Shown here piece by piece: positions 19,762 to 29,011 of a stretch of 64,000 nucleotides of DNA (positions are counted from its first letter, which is position 1; each line of letters opens with the position of its first letter). Position numbers and translations under genes: made by a program. Source of the DNA: CADEEN01 sp963816315 (GTDB lineage Bacteria; Pseudomonadota; Gammaproteobacteria; Burkholderiales; Burkholderiaceae_C); contig CAWFJZ010000036.1 in the NCBI GenBank assembly GCA_963816315.1, positions 186,001 to 250,000 of the forward strand. Reading direction: 5' to 3'. A model generated the notes under the pieces. The model was not told the origin of the DNA. It saw only the letters and a list, made by a program, of their open reading frames with translations, and searched no databases.

Positions 19762-19934
19762 GGGGCAGGCGGCATTGTCACCGCTTCTAAAGCATCGCCT
19801 TGACTCCCGCCCTCACCAGCAACGCGTCGAACGCCGCGGGCTTCGCCGACGACCTGGTCGAGTCCCTTGCGGAAGCGTTGGAGCTTCCCACGCGCCCCAC
19901 GGCTATGCTGCTCCGCCTCGTTCAAGGAGCACCC

Positions 19935-20303
19935 ATGAACCTCGATGAGAAAGGCCTGGCCACACGCCGCGCCGTGCTCGGCGACAGCTACGTCGACAAC
20001 GCGCTGGCCAAGGCCACGCCGTTCACCGCGCCGCTGCAGGAGCTGGTGACGCGCCACGCCTGGAACAACACCTGGCAGCGCCCGGGCATCGACCTGCGCA
20101 CGCGCAGCATCGTCACCGTGTCGATGCTGGTAGCGCTGGGCCGCATGCACGAGCTCAAGGTCCACGTGCGCGGCGCGCTGAACAACGGCGTGACGCCCGA
20201 GGAGCTGCAGGAGATCTTCCTGCACGCCAGCGTGTACTGCGGCTTTCCGGCCGCGGTGGACGCCTTTCGCACGGCGGCCGAGGTGATCGACGCCGCGAGC
20301 TAG
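19935..20303 (+). CDS. Carboxymuconolactone decarboxylase family protein (PcaC-like)
   Basis: 122 residues from the ATG at 19935, chosen for its AAGGAG site; an upstream in-frame ATG (19800) has none. The sequence follows 4-carboxymuconolactone decarboxylase: RRAVLGDSYVDNAL, then TRHAWNNTWQRPGIDLRTRS and a C-terminal helix with GVTPEELQEIFLHASVYCG and a VDAFR segment. PcaC decarboxylates 4-carboxymuconolactone in the protocatechuate branch of the beta-ketoadipate pathway. No other pca genes are adjacent, so a related decarboxylase or alkylhydroperoxidase-fold role remains possible. Confidence 0.88.
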   Translation: MNLDEKGLATRRAVLGDSYVDNALAKATPFTAPLQELVTRHAWNNTWQRPGIDLRTRSIVTVSMLVALGRMHELKVHVRGALNNGVTPEELQEIFLHASVYCGFPAAVDAFRTAAEVIDAAS

Positions 20304-20385
20304 CTCACGCCACGCGCCCGAACCGCTCGGCGCCGTCGCTCAGCAGATGCTCGCGGCCGACTCGCAGGAGCCGGGCCACAGGACC

Positions 20386-21574
20386 TCAAGGCCCCAGGTT
20401 GTCCTGCCCGACCGCGCCGTTGTTGTTGAGCCCCCAGCACATCGGCACGCCGGCGAGCGTGATGCCGCAGGTGGCCGTGCCGTTGGCCTGCAGGACGCGG
20501 AAGCGGTGGTTGCCGGCCACCGCCACCGGGACGGTGCTCTCGGTCTCGCTGCCGCTGCCGGTCAGCATCGCCGGGCCCCAGCACCAGGCCGACCCGTCGC
20601 TGGTGAGGCCGCACGCGTGCTGATAGCCCGCGGAGAGGCTGGCAAAGACATGACCGCCGGCCACGGCGACGGGCACGTCGCGGTGCGCCGCCAGCGAGCC
20701 GTCGCCGAGCGCCGCCGCGAAGCCCCAGCACCAGGCCGCGCCGGCCGCCGTGCGGCCGCAGTTGAAATTGCCGCCGACGGCGAGCGACGCAAACACATGA
20801 TCCCCCCGTGACCGCCGCCGGCGCGAGTGACGCGCCCGACACGCCGCGGCCCAGCACGCCGTACGGATTGCGTCCCCAGCACCAGGCCTGCCCCAACGCG
20901 TCGAGTCCGCAGCCATGGTTGTCACCCGCGCCGACCGACAGGAACGCCTGGGCCGCGAGGACGCGGACCGGCGTGCCGGAGCCCTCGGTCGTGCCGTCTC
21001 CCAGGCCGCCGCTGTCGCCCGGGCCCCAGCACCAGGCGGAGCCGGCATCGTCGAGCCCGCAGGACACCAGCGCGCTGGCATCGACGTGCACGAAGCGGTG
21101 ATTGCCGGCCACACGCACGGGTGTCGCGCTACTGGTGTGCAGACCGTCGCCGAGCTGACCGCCGAGGCCGAAGCCCCAGCACCAGGCCTGGCCCGACGCG
21201 TCGAGTCCGCAACCGTGCAGCCGCGATGTGCTGATCTGCGCAAAGCGCATCGGCGACTGCGCGCGCACCGGCTGCCAGGTGCAGGCGATGTTGCCTCCCG
21301 CGCACAGCTTGGATGTCGCGGCGCCGAGCTGGCCGTTCTCGTTGTTGCCCCAGCACCAGGCTTCGCCCGATGCGGTCAGCATGCACGACGAGTCATCGCC
21401 CTGCGCCACGCGATCGAAGGCGAGCGTCGTGGCCACCGCGGTCGGAAAGAGGTAGAGCTGGCGTTCGAGCGGGGTCAGCCTGCGGACCTCGTCGCCGCCG
21501 CCTCCGCACGCGGCCAGCAACAAGGCGCCGAGCTGGACGCCGGCCCGAACCAGCCGTTGGCGTTGCGTCGTCAT
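20386..21574 (-). pseudogene. RCC1-repeat lipoprotein, one frameshift
   Basis: About 396 residues with a lipoprotein signal (LGALLLAACGGGG) and a GGAG site before the ATG at 21574. The body is a series of RCC1-type blades ending in the pattern C-G-L-x-x-x-G-x-A-W-C-W-G (for example CGLDASGQAWCWG, CGLDALGQAWCWG, CGLTSDGSAWCWG), at least seven copies of about 50 residues. A run of six C near 20806 shifts the frame (+1); the repeat pattern continues afterwards as HVFASLAVGGNFNCG. This predicts a surface-exposed beta-propeller for binding partners. Its function is unknown. Confidence 0.8.
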
Positions 21575-21753
21575 CGTGAACTCCACGGTCCACGCCGATG
21601 GTCTGCCCCAGCCTCGGGTGGCGCATTGACTGCGCGCAAGGCCCTCGGCGTGCGATCAGCGCCGCCCGCGGCGAGGGCGGTTGAGCATGCGCAACGCGGC
21701 CCGCGACGGCCCGGCTACTGTGTCTTCACCCATGGTGGGGAAGGAGGTTCAAT

Positions 21754-22083
21754 ATGAGCAGGTCCCGAGTCCTGATGCTCGCCGCGCTGGCGGCCGCGTT
21801 CAGCTTGCCCGTTCTGGCCGACCAGCGGCTGGCCGAGAACAAGCAGTGCTTCGGCTGTCATGCCTTGGCCACCGATGGTGCCGGGCCGGCCTTCAAGAAG
21901 GTCGCGACGTTCTGGCGCGGGCGCAAGGACGCCGAAGAGATGATGGTGCGCACGATCCGGCAAGGATCGTCCGGGACCGGCGGGCCGCATTGGAACAAGG
22001 CCACGATGCCCGACCAGGCAGAGCGGCCGCTCGTCAGCGAAGCCGAGGCCAAGCGGATCGCGGCCTGGATCCTGAAGCAGTGA
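21754..22083 (+). CDS. Small periplasmic class I cytochrome c
   Basis: 109 residues with a signal peptide cleaved about after VLADQ, one haem motif CFGCH and a candidate axial methionine in NKATMPDQAER. It resembles cytochrome c-551/c-552 electron carriers of about 85 mature residues. GGAGG lies upstream. It is unrelated in orientation to its neighbours, so it is probably a single-gene unit. Confidence 0.88.
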   Translation: MSRSRVLMLAALAAAFSLPVLADQRLAENKQCFGCHALATDGAGPAFKKVATFWRGRKDAEEMMVRTIRQGSSGTGGPHWNKATMPDQAERPLVSEAEAKRIAAWILKQ

Positions 22084-22138
22084 CGTAGGTGGCGGCCGAC
22101 GAGCGGCGCAGGACGCTGGCGTGAGCCATCGCGCCGCC

Positions 22139-22303
22139 GCTCACGCCACGCGTCCGAACCACAGCACCGAAAGCCCCAAGCCCGCCACCAGCAGCAACGC
22201 CGCCACCGCGGCGAGCAGCGCGGTCAGTTCGGTGTCGCGCTTGCTAACCTGCAGTTTGGAGCCGGTCATCTGCGCCACATGGCGCAGCGGGGTTCGAGGG
22301 CTG
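22139..22303 (-). pseudogene. Duplicated 3' remnant of the VWA-domain gene
   Basis: This stretch is a diverged copy of the 3' end of the gene at 23522-24586. It encodes QVSKRDTELTALLA and the last residues SVLWFGRVA, then jumps (an internal deletion of about 55 bp) to a copy of the TGCGCCACATGGCGCAG region. Immediately beyond, near 22316-22340, lies a copy of the 3' end of the PcaC-like gene (GGCCGAGGTGATCGAC). It is therefore a mosaic of duplicated neighbours. It has no start codon and will not make a protein. Confidence 0.75.
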
Positions 22304-22476
22304 CGCGTTGGGTCACACGGCGGCCGAGGTGATCGACACCGCGACCGCGGCCGAGCGAGGCCGCACCGGCACTTGGCGCAGGATGGCGCTGAAGGCTCGG
22401 ATGGAGCTGGTCTGGCAAGGCGCCTCGCTGCTCTGACTGATAGACTGCCATCGCTTAACGCAGAGTGAACCGCGAC

Positions 22477-22737
22477 ATGCCACGACGCAGCCCCCAACTG
22501 ACCGAAGCCGCGATGCTGGCGGCCGAACGACGCATCCCCGAGCTGGCGGCCAAGTCGGGCCATGCGGCCTACAAGTTGGCCCTGGCCACGACGGGTGCGG
22601 TGGTGGTCAAGACCAGCAGGGGTACGCTGGTCGAACGCAAGGCGGACGGGACGTCAACGCTGATCAAAGCGCTGCGGCCAGGCAAGCGTGTCAAGGTCGG
22701 GCTCGTGCTCAAGCGTGCCAAGCAAGAAGCGGCCTGA
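22477..22737 (+). CDS. Small basic protein upstream of a zeta-toxin-like ATPase (possible antitoxin)
   Basis: 86 residues, basic, with LTEAAMLAAERRIPELAAKSGHAA... split by a helix-turn region, then a strand-rich half (GAVVVKTSRGTLVERKADG) and a lysine-rich tail. A GTG at 22465 is an alternative start. I do not recognise a named family. It overlaps the next gene by 20-50 bp, the arrangement of a type II antitoxin-toxin pair. The antitoxin role is inferred from this context only. Confidence 0.6.
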   Translation: MPRRSPQLTEAAMLAAERRIPELAAKSGHAAYKLALATTGAVVVKTSRGTLVERKADGTSTLIKALRPGKRVKVGLVLKRAKQEAA

Positions 22738-23497
22738 CAGCAATAAAGCCGCTCAGGCGCGGCTGAGGGTTCTGGCCGGTCCCAACGGATCGGGCAAAAG
22801 CACCATCAAGGGCGAGCTCAAGCCGGAATGGATCGGCGTTTTCGTGAACGCCGACGAGATCGAACGCGGCTTGCGTGAGACGCGTGGAACGCTCGACCTG
22901 TCGAGCTTCGGACTCACGGGCGAGCCGGCAGAGGTTCTGCGCAGTGTCGAGGCGCACCTGCGGAGTTCGACATTCGCGCAGGCGCTCGGACTGCATGCCC
23001 TGCTGGGGAAGATGACGATCGACACGTCCCTGCACCTGCACGTGCCCGCACCGTACAACTCGTATCTGGCATCGGTGTTGGCCGACGCCATTCGACGAGA
23101 GCTGTTGGACGCAAAGCACACCTTCACCTTCGAGACCGTCATGTCGTCGCGCGACAAGGTCGATTTCATGAAGGAAGCGCGCGACCGCGGTTACCGCGTC
23201 TATCTGTACTTCGTTGCGACCGACGATCCCGCGATCAATGTGGACCGAGTGCGCCGCCGCGTCAAACAGGGCGGGCATCCTGTGCCTGCGAAGAAGGTCC
23301 GCGAGCGCTACGGGCGGTCGATCGGGCTGATGACCGAGGCTTGCGGGGTCGCCCATCGCGCCTACGTGTTCGACAACTCGGGGTCCAGACACAAGCTGTT
23401 GGTGCAGATCGTCGATGGCAAGCAGATGGAGATCGAGGCCGCGACACTGCCGCGATGGTTCCTCGAGACAGAGCTTTGGCGTTCTTTCAACGGCTAG
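22715..23497 (+). CDS. Zeta-toxin-like P-loop kinase/AAA ATPase
   Basis: About 260 residues with a Walker A at the N-terminus, LRVLAGPNGSGKSTIKGEL, and an inserted VNADEIERGL segment typical of zeta toxins, where an acidic residue contacts UDP-N-acetylglucosamine. Later it has TFTFETVMSSRDKVDFMKEA (a zeta/AAA_33 feature) and RVRRRVKQGGHPVP. Zeta toxins phosphorylate peptidoglycan precursors. The family also includes non-toxic ATPases of unknown role. Starts at GTG 22715 or GTG 22688; both overlap the upstream gene. The reading frame is intact. Confidence 0.8.
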   Translation: MPSKKRPDSNKAAQARLRVLAGPNGSGKSTIKGELKPEWIGVFVNADEIERGLRETRGTLDLSSFGLTGEPAEVLRSVEAHLRSSTFAQALGLHALLGKMTIDTSLHLHVPAPYNSYLASVLADAIRRELLDAKHTFTFETVMSSRDKVDFMKEARDRGYRVYLYFVATDDPAINVDRVRRRVKQGGHPVPAKKVRERYGRSIGLMTEACGVAHRAYVFDNSGSRHKLLVQIVDGKQMEIEAATLPRWFLETELWRSFNG

Positions 23498-23521
23498 AGA
23501 AACGGGATTCCCGATCTCTGC

Positions 23522-24586
23522 TCACGCCACACGCCCGAACCACAGCACCGACAGTCCCGCGCCCGCCATCAGCAGAACGGCCGCCGCCCCGGCCAGCAGG
23601 GCCGTCAGTTCGGTGTCGCGCTTGCTCACCTGCATCCGCGAGCCGAGCTTCTGATAGACGCTGCGCAGCGCCTCGGCCGTGCCGGCATGGTGGTACTCGC
23701 CGCCGGTGATCTGCGCCACATGGCGCAGCGTGGGTTCGTCGAGTTGCAGGTAGATCGACATGCCCTCGCCGCCCGCGGCGAGATGGCCGTCGGGCGTGCC
23801 CAGGCCGACGACGTAGATGCGCACGCCGCGGTCGGCGGCCATCTTCGCGGCTTCCAGCGTGTCCACCCCCGTGGTGCGGCGGCCGTCGCTGAGCAGGATG
23901 ATCGCGGCCGACTCGTAGGAGCCGGGCGGCACGGGCGTGATCTCTTTCGGCGGCGCTTTGGTTTTGTCGTTCTTCACGTCCAGGCTGCGCGCTGCCTCGC
24001 GGCGCGAAGCACCGAAGGTCATCTCGCCCAGGTCGATGCCCTGCTCCGGGAACAGCTCGGCCAGGCAGACCACGATGGCGTTGCCGATGGCCGTGCCCAA
24101 CTGCATCTGGATGGCGTCGATCGCGCCCGCGAGCGAGGCGCGGTCGATCGTGGCCGGCTGCGCCACCTGCGCGCTGCCCGCGAAGGTGACCAACCCGACT
24201 TCGATGTGCTTGGGCACCTCGGCGAGGAACGCCTTGGCCGCGTCCTGCGCGGCCACCATGCGCGAGGGCTTCACGTCCTCCACGCGCATGCTGCGCGAGA
24301 TGTCGATCGCCAGCAGGATCGTGGACTTGGCCCACGGCAGCGGCACGGGCGCCGTCGGCCGCGCGAGGGCCAGCAGCAGCAGCGCCAGGGCCAGGAAGAC
24401 CAGCGCCGGCGGCACGTGCCGCCGCCATGGGCGGCCCGCGGCCTCGCGAACGACGCGCAAGCTGGAGAATATGAGCGCCGGTTTGCTGCCTCGGCGCAGC
24501 AGCCACAGGTAGAGCGCCGGCAGCAATGGCAGCACCAGCATCCACCACAGGTTGTGAGGCCACAAGAAGGTCATCGGCTCCATCAT
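23522..24586 (-). CDS. VWA-domain membrane protein (BatA-like)
   Basis: 354 residues. Two N-terminal hydrophobic segments (NLWWMLVLPLLPALYLWLL and VFLALALLLLALA) flank a short loop. The VWA domain follows with the MIDAS motif DISRS at about residue 93 and VGLVTFAGSAQ. A last transmembrane helix ends at SVLWFGRVA. This is the BatA/Aerotolerance layout: a periplasmic metal-binding domain held by membrane anchors. MoxR and BatB-D, its usual partners, are not next to it. Its 3' end has been copied to 22139-22303 and, as about 20 bp, to 20303-20324. Confidence 0.85.
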   Translation of the reverse strand: MMEPMTFLWPHNLWWMLVLPLLPALYLWLLRRGSKPALIFSSLRVVREAAGRPWRRHVPPALVFLALALLLLALARPTAPVPLPWAKSTILLAIDISRSMRVEDVKPSRMVAAQDAAKAFLAEVPKHIEVGLVTFAGSAQVAQPATIDRASLAGAIDAIQMQLGTAIGNAIVVCLAELFPEQGIDLGEMTFGASRREAARSLDVKNDKTKAPPKEITPVPPGSYESAAIILLSDGRRTTGVDTLEAAKMAADRGVRIYVVGLGTPDGHLAAGGEGMSIYLQLDEPTLRHVAQITGGEYHHAGTAEALRSVYQKLGSRMQVSKRDTELTALLAGAAAVLLMAGAGLSVLWFGRVA

Positions 24587-24613
24587 CCGCGCGACGCGAC
24601 GCCGCGCATCGCC

Positions 24614-25684
24614 TCAGCTGCACAACCCCAGCACGCGCTCCTGCTGATTGCACGGCTTCGCCGACGGCCGCGGCGCCGCGGGGTTGCGCGCCGGTCCGCG
24701 CGCAATGCAACTCGCCAGCTCTTTCTGAACCGGCGGGTAATAGCGCCACCCCGCCTTCAACTCCGGCAACGCGAGCTGCACCTCGCGCCACTTCGGATGG
24801 CCCTTGGCCTGAAGGGTCGCGAAGTTCTGGCACAGCGAGCGAGCGAAGCGCGTCATGGTGCTGACGGTGGCGCTGCGGTTGTAGTCGTAGGTCACCAGGT
24901 AGGCCTGCACCGCCAGCCCGGGCAGGTCTTCCGACAGCAGGTTGGGGTAGCTCGCGGCGCGGATCGTCGCGCGCACGTACGTGCCCAGCGCGGCCTTGCT
25001 CGACGGATGCTCGGCGTCGAAGCGCAGCAGCTTGATCAGCCCTCGCGCCTCGGCCTTCATGTCGGCCAGCAGCTTGGCCGGTTGCCCGGCGACGACGACG
25101 ACGACATCGACGCTCTTGTCGCCGGTGAGCTTGACCAGGGCGTCCTCGTTGCTCAGGTAGCTCGTCGTGGCTTCGGCGCTGGCCGTGCCGAACAGCTGGC
25201 GGTACAGGGTGGTCGCCGACATCGCGGTGCCGCTCCCCAGCGGGCCGACGTTGAGCCGCGCGTCCTTGATCTCGTGCACGAACTGCAGCGGCGAGTCGGC
25301 GCGCGCGATGAAGTAGATCTCCTCGTTGTACAGCGGCATGATCAGGCGCAGCGGGCTCACCAGCTGGCGCGCCTCGGCGTTGCCGCTCTCGCCCAGGTCG
25401 ATGAAGGCCTGGTAAACGTCCGACTGCACCAGCGCGAACTTCACGCCCGGCTCGAAGCGCAGGCGGCGCACGTTATCGGCGGAACCGGCCGACGGCAATG
25501 CTTCCAGCGCGATGCCGGCGTCGGGCGCCACCAGGGCCGCCAGGTCGCGGCCGATCTGGATGTAGGTGCCGCGCTCCGATGCCGTGACGATCTTGTAGGG
25601 CACCTGGGCCGAAACGCCGGCGCAGGCCAGTGCGGCGAACAGCGCCGTCACCGGCGCCCGAAGCTGCTGCAAAAAACGCGTCAT
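24614..25684 (-). CDS. TAXI-family TRAP solute-binding protein
   Basis: 356 residues with a signal peptide ending AGVSAQ. The mature start PYKIVTASERGTYIQIGRDLA is the TAXI pattern of periplasmic binding proteins that feed TRAP transporters. Later conserved pieces are NVGPLGSGTAMSATTLYRQL and VVVVAGQPAKLL. No TRAP membrane genes are adjacent. Instead it is coupled (ATGA) to the ExeA-like gene upstream, suggesting a sensory or scaffold role rather than transport. A cysteine-rich tail (CNQQERVLGLCS) is unusual for the family. Confidence 0.8.
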   Translation of the reverse strand: MTRFLQQLRAPVTALFAALACAGVSAQVPYKIVTASERGTYIQIGRDLAALVAPDAGIALEALPSAGSADNVRRLRFEPGVKFALVQSDVYQAFIDLGESGNAEARQLVSPLRLIMPLYNEEIYFIARADSPLQFVHEIKDARLNVGPLGSGTAMSATTLYRQLFGTASAEATTSYLSNEDALVKLTGDKSVDVVVVVAGQPAKLLADMKAEARGLIKLLRFDAEHPSSKAALGTYVRATIRAASYPNLLSEDLPGLAVQAYLVTYDYNRSATVSTMTRFARSLCQNFATLQAKGHPKWREVQLALPELKAGWRYYPPVQKELASCIARGPARNPAAPRPSAKPCNQQERVLGLCS

Positions 25685-27045
25685 GGCGGGTTCTCGGTGA
25701 GCGTGCACAGCCCGAGCGCCGCGACCGTCGCGGTGCAGGGGCCGGGCACTGGGGGTGGTTTGGCAACCGGCGCGCCGGCTCGGTTTTGGGGCGGGGCGGT
25801 CACGGCAGCGCGCGGCTGCGCGGCGGCCGCACGCGGCGGCGCGACCGGCGCGGTGCGCGGCTGCGCGGGCTCGATCGCCGGCGCGGGCGTCGGTGGCTGC
25901 GCCTGCGCCCGCGCCTGCGGCTGTGCCTGCGCCGCGGGCATCGCCGCTTCGGCCGGCGGCGCTGCCGGCATCGACGCCGGCCGCTCCGCCGACGGCAGCG
26001 CTGTCGTCATCGAGGGATCGGCCCTCGGCGGCGCGAAGGAGCGATAGACCCCGACGGCAAGGGCCGAAGCGAGCACCGCCGCCGTCAACGCGAGCCCGAT
26101 GCGCCGCCGCCGCAGCACCACGCCCGCGTCGGCACCGGCGGCAGCGGCCGCTGCCTCGGCGTCGCGTGCCCAGCGCGGCAACTCGGAGTCGAGCGGCAGG
26201 TCGGTCGATGCGGCCCAGCCCGACGGCAACTCGTCGAGCGCACTCGTCAGCATCGGGATCGCGCTGTCGTCGAGCCGCGGACGCGCGATGCGCCGCACCG
26301 CATCGGCCGCGATCGTCGGCTCGTCGCGCTGGCGCGCCGCGCGTAGCAGGCGGTCGCACAGCCGATCGATGCGCAGCGGCACGCCACGGCTGAAGCGGTG
26401 GATCAGCGCTTGCGCCTCGGCGGTGAACGCGGGCGTGCCGTTCCAGCCGACGCTGCTCAGCCTGTGCCCGATGTACGCCGGCGTCTCGGTCTCCTGCAGC
26501 GGCTCGAGGTGGCAGGACAAGGAGGCCGGCTGCAGAGGAAGTTGCTGCGCAAGGATCATGCGCAGCGATGGCCGGCCGACCAGCAGCGCGTGCAGCGGGC
26601 CCTCGCTCGTCAGCTCGCCGAGCTCGCCGATCGCCTCGGGCGGCAGGGCGTGCGCGTCGTCGATCACCGCGATGATCGTGCGCCCGTTGGCGTGCGACGC
26701 CAAGTGTTGACGCAGCCCGGCATGCAGCGCTGCCGGGGAACCATCGCCGGTCGGCGCGCCGAAGGCCCGCGCCAGCGAACCCGGCAGCTCGCCGGTGTCG
26801 AGCTGCGTCGCCGAGAGCGACACGCACCAGATCGCGCCGTGGTCGAAGCCGCTCAGCAGCCGTCGCACGACCGTGGTCGTGCCGACGCCTTCGTCGCCCG
26901 TCAGCACCACCAGGCGGTCGTCCTGCGCCATCGCTTGTTCGAGGTGCCGCAGGATGCGGACGTGGCCGCTGCAGGCGAAGAAGTCGTCGGCAGCCGCCGG
27001 CGCCGGGAGCGGCCCGTCGGTCGGTCCGAGAGAGTGCGGGGTCAT
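25681..27045 (-). CDS. ExeA-like AAA protein with membrane anchor and substituted Walker A lysine
   Basis: 454 residues, start ATG at 27045. The N-terminal ATPase domain has DDRLVVLTGDEGVGTTTVV, where the Walker A lysine is threonine (ACG), and Walker B-like IIAVIDDAHALPPEA. A transmembrane segment (LALTAAVLASALAVGVYRSF) follows at about residue 315, then a long Ala/Pro/Gln-rich periplasmic tail. This is the ExeA/GspA topology, in which an ATPase helps assemble secretin through the cell wall. No secretion genes are near. It ends in an ATGA overlap with the TAXI gene. Confidence 0.75.
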   Translation of the reverse strand: MTPHSLGPTDGPLPAPAAADDFFACSGHVRILRHLEQAMAQDDRLVVLTGDEGVGTTTVVRRLLSGFDHGAIWCVSLSATQLDTGELPGSLARAFGAPTGDGSPAALHAGLRQHLASHANGRTIIAVIDDAHALPPEAIGELGELTSEGPLHALLVGRPSLRMILAQQLPLQPASLSCHLEPLQETETPAYIGHRLSSVGWNGTPAFTAEAQALIHRFSRGVPLRIDRLCDRLLRAARQRDEPTIAADAVRRIARPRLDDSAIPMLTSALDELPSGWAASTDLPLDSELPRWARDAEAAAAAAGADAGVVLRRRRIGLALTAAVLASALAVGVYRSFAPPRADPSMTTALPSAERPASMPAAPPAEAAMPAAQAQPQARAQAQPPTPAPAIEPAQPRTAPVAPPRAAAAQPRAAVTAPPQNRAGAPVAKPPPVPGPCTATVAALGLCTLTENPP

Positions 27046-27205
27046 TGCATGTCTGACTGCTGCCAGGGCTCGCGGCAAGCATCGTACTGCGCCGCCGCAG
27101 CGCCGACATCGACGCCGACGAGTTGGTCCCCCTACACTGAACGCCGACCGCGCTACCGGTGCCTCCGGCATCGACGAACTTCAAAGAAGTCCAGGGCGGC
27201 ACCTC

Positions 27206-27911
27206 ATGAGCACACTACAAGACATCCTCGGACAACTCCCTGCGGGGCGCGTGCTGGATGTCGCCACGGGCAACGGTGCATTCATCCACTTCTTGCTGGA
27301 GCGGTTGAAGGGCTACACCGAGATCATCGGCATCGATAGCAGCGAACGCGCTGCCGCGGCTTTCGAAGCAGCATTCGCCGACAAGCCGAATATCCGCTTT
27401 CGATCGATGGATGGCTGCCATCTCGAGTTTGATGCGGAATCTTTCGACCTGGTCTGCATCTCGAACTCGCTCCACCACTTCGACGACCCGCGGGCTGTTC
27501 TGCATCAGATGGTGCGGGTTTTGCGGCCTGGGGGTCATCTGCTGGTCTGCGAGATGTACCGCGACGGGCAGACCGAGGCCCAGATGACCCACGTCCACTT
27601 GCATCACTGGTGGGGCGCGGTGGACCGTGTCAACGGGTTGACCCACCATGAAACCTATCTGCGCGAAGAACTCGTCGGCTTGGTATCGGCTCTTGGTTTG
27701 AAAGAAGAGGCGCAAGACGACCTGTCGGACGTGAGCGCTGATCCGAAGAGCCCGTCGATCCTCGAAGAATTGAATCCCGTCTTCGAGCGATACCATGCAG
27801 CGCGCCGACGGTCACCCGGATCTGCAAACGCGAGGCGAGGCGTTGCGTCAGCGCATGGCCGAGATCGGTTTCCACAGCGCGACCGCATGGGTCAGCGTTT
27901 CACGCAAGTAG
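27206..27911 (+). pseudogene. Class I SAM-dependent methyltransferase, one frameshift near the end
   Basis: About 234 residues. Motif I is VLDVATGNGAFIHFLLE, the acidic loop is IIGIDSS, and motif IV-V is FDLVCISNSLHHFDDP with VRVLRPGGHLLVCEM, a standard Rossmann methyltransferase. An extra C near 27792 changes frame; in the other frame the protein goes on MQRADGHPDLQTRGEALR to WVSVSRK and stops at 27911. As read, the protein runs on to 28204 with an unrelated tail. The substrate is unknown. Confidence 0.8.
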
Positions 27912-27927
27912 GCGTGGATGCGGCAGC

Positions 27928-28442
27928 TCAGCCGCGCGCGGTGCGCCTGACGGCCTTCTTGACCGCACCACCACTGCGGCGGGCCTTGACCAGCGGGGCT
28001 GAGCGGCCTTGGCCGCCTTGCGAGCGGCGCGGCGAACCGGGCGCGCGCCGGCAGCGTCGGCCCATGCAACGGCGCCGGCAGCGACCTTGCCCGAGATCGC
28101 CAGCGCGACCTTGGCGCCCGGCATCGTCAGGCGGGCCATCGTCTGCAGACCGTTGGCCACGGCCGGGTTGTGGACCTTCGACGCGAAGCGGGCCAGCTTG
28201 TTGACCTGTGTGCCCGCGGTGTAAGCGCCGAACTCGATCGCCGTCTCGGCACGCGCGGCGGTCTGGTCGAGCCCCTTGATGACGATCTGGGTTACTGGGT
28301 ACACGCTGCGCTGCAGCGCGCCATTGACAGCGCCGAGCAGACGACGGCCGCCCGAACGGCAGGCCACCACGCTGCGCGCAGCGGCGGTGCGACAGTTCTC
28401 GAGGGTTTCCAGCGTGACGTGGCTGAGGTATTGAGCGCTCAT
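27928..28442 (-). pseudogene. Phasin-like Ala/Lys-rich protein, C-terminal frameshift
   Basis: Start MSAQYLSHVTLETLENCR at 28442. The first 150 residues are largely helical with alternating alanines (GLDQTAARAETAIEFGAYTAG), like phasins that coat polyhydroxyalkanoate granules. The basic C-terminus is split: near 28002 (CAGCCCCGC) the frame shifts, and the alternative frame gives APLVKARRSGGAVKKAVRR and a stop at 27928. The Lys/Arg-rich tail could also indicate a histone-like protein. It converges with the methyltransferase gene. Confidence 0.55.
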
Positions 28443-28662
28443 GGTTTCTTGCTTCCGTGCGTTGTGATGAATGTTCATCGGGTCGCTGAAGTGTCGCCGC
28501 GAATGTCCAAGGGGCGGCAGGCCTACATGCTGATTCACTTGAGGTTGATCCCCACCAGCCGGACTGCACGCTCCAGGCTTTGCTTCGCGCGGGCTTGCAC
28601 CGCGGGCAACAGGTTGTGGTGAGGCGCGCATACTGCGCCACCATCAACATCGAAAGACGACC

Positions 28663-28827
28663 ATGTCCAATGCCACAGCCAACAGCCGACATCGCGGCCG
28701 CCTTCACGTGCTGCGTGACCGCTTGAAGCGCGCCGAGCGAGACGTGAAGCGCGGGGTCGCGGGCGCCAAGGAGCGCGTTGCGGCCCACACCGCAAAGCGC
28801 GCGCAGTACCGCGCTGCGAATCCGTAG
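28663..28827 (+). CDS. Small basic hypothetical protein (54 aa)
   Basis: 54 residues, start MSNATANSRHRGRLHVL, predicted to be one basic helix (RDRLKRAERDVKRGVAGAK). A strong 18-bp hairpin follows 10 bp after its stop codon, which supports a real transcription unit. Length and composition resemble small DNA- or RNA-associated proteins. No family is recognised. Confidence 0.5.
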   Translation: MSNATANSRHRGRLHVLRDRLKRAERDVKRGVAGAKERVAAHTAKRAQYRAANP

Positions 28828-28837
28828 CCGGGTTCTT

Positions 28838-28875
28838 GCGAGGCCCGAGGCTGCGCTCGCAGCCTCGGGCCTCGC
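28838..28875 (+). terminator. Long perfect hairpin terminator
   Basis: 18-bp arms at 28838-28855 and 28858-28875 (core GAGGCCCGAGGCTGCG) separated by only CT. No T-run follows. It lies right after the 54-residue gene. Confidence 0.65.
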
Positions 28876-29011
28876 GTGTCATCGGCAGGTGGCGGCGCTC
28901 CCCCGTGCGTCCGGGTTGGGGCGGCGTGGCGGATGTCGCACTGCGGCGGCGTGGGTGTCGAATCGCGCGGGTCACGATCGTCGTGTCGATGAACACTTCA
29001 GGAGCACCGCC

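Noticed and set aside
22141..22563. 140-residue minus-strand ORF
   Set aside because: Only its C-terminus is meaningful, being a copied fragment of the VWA gene; the rest is unrelated sequence.
23687..26047. 786-residue plus-strand open frame
   Set aside because: It crosses several real minus-strand genes (VWA, TAXI, ExeA-like) and has shadow composition.
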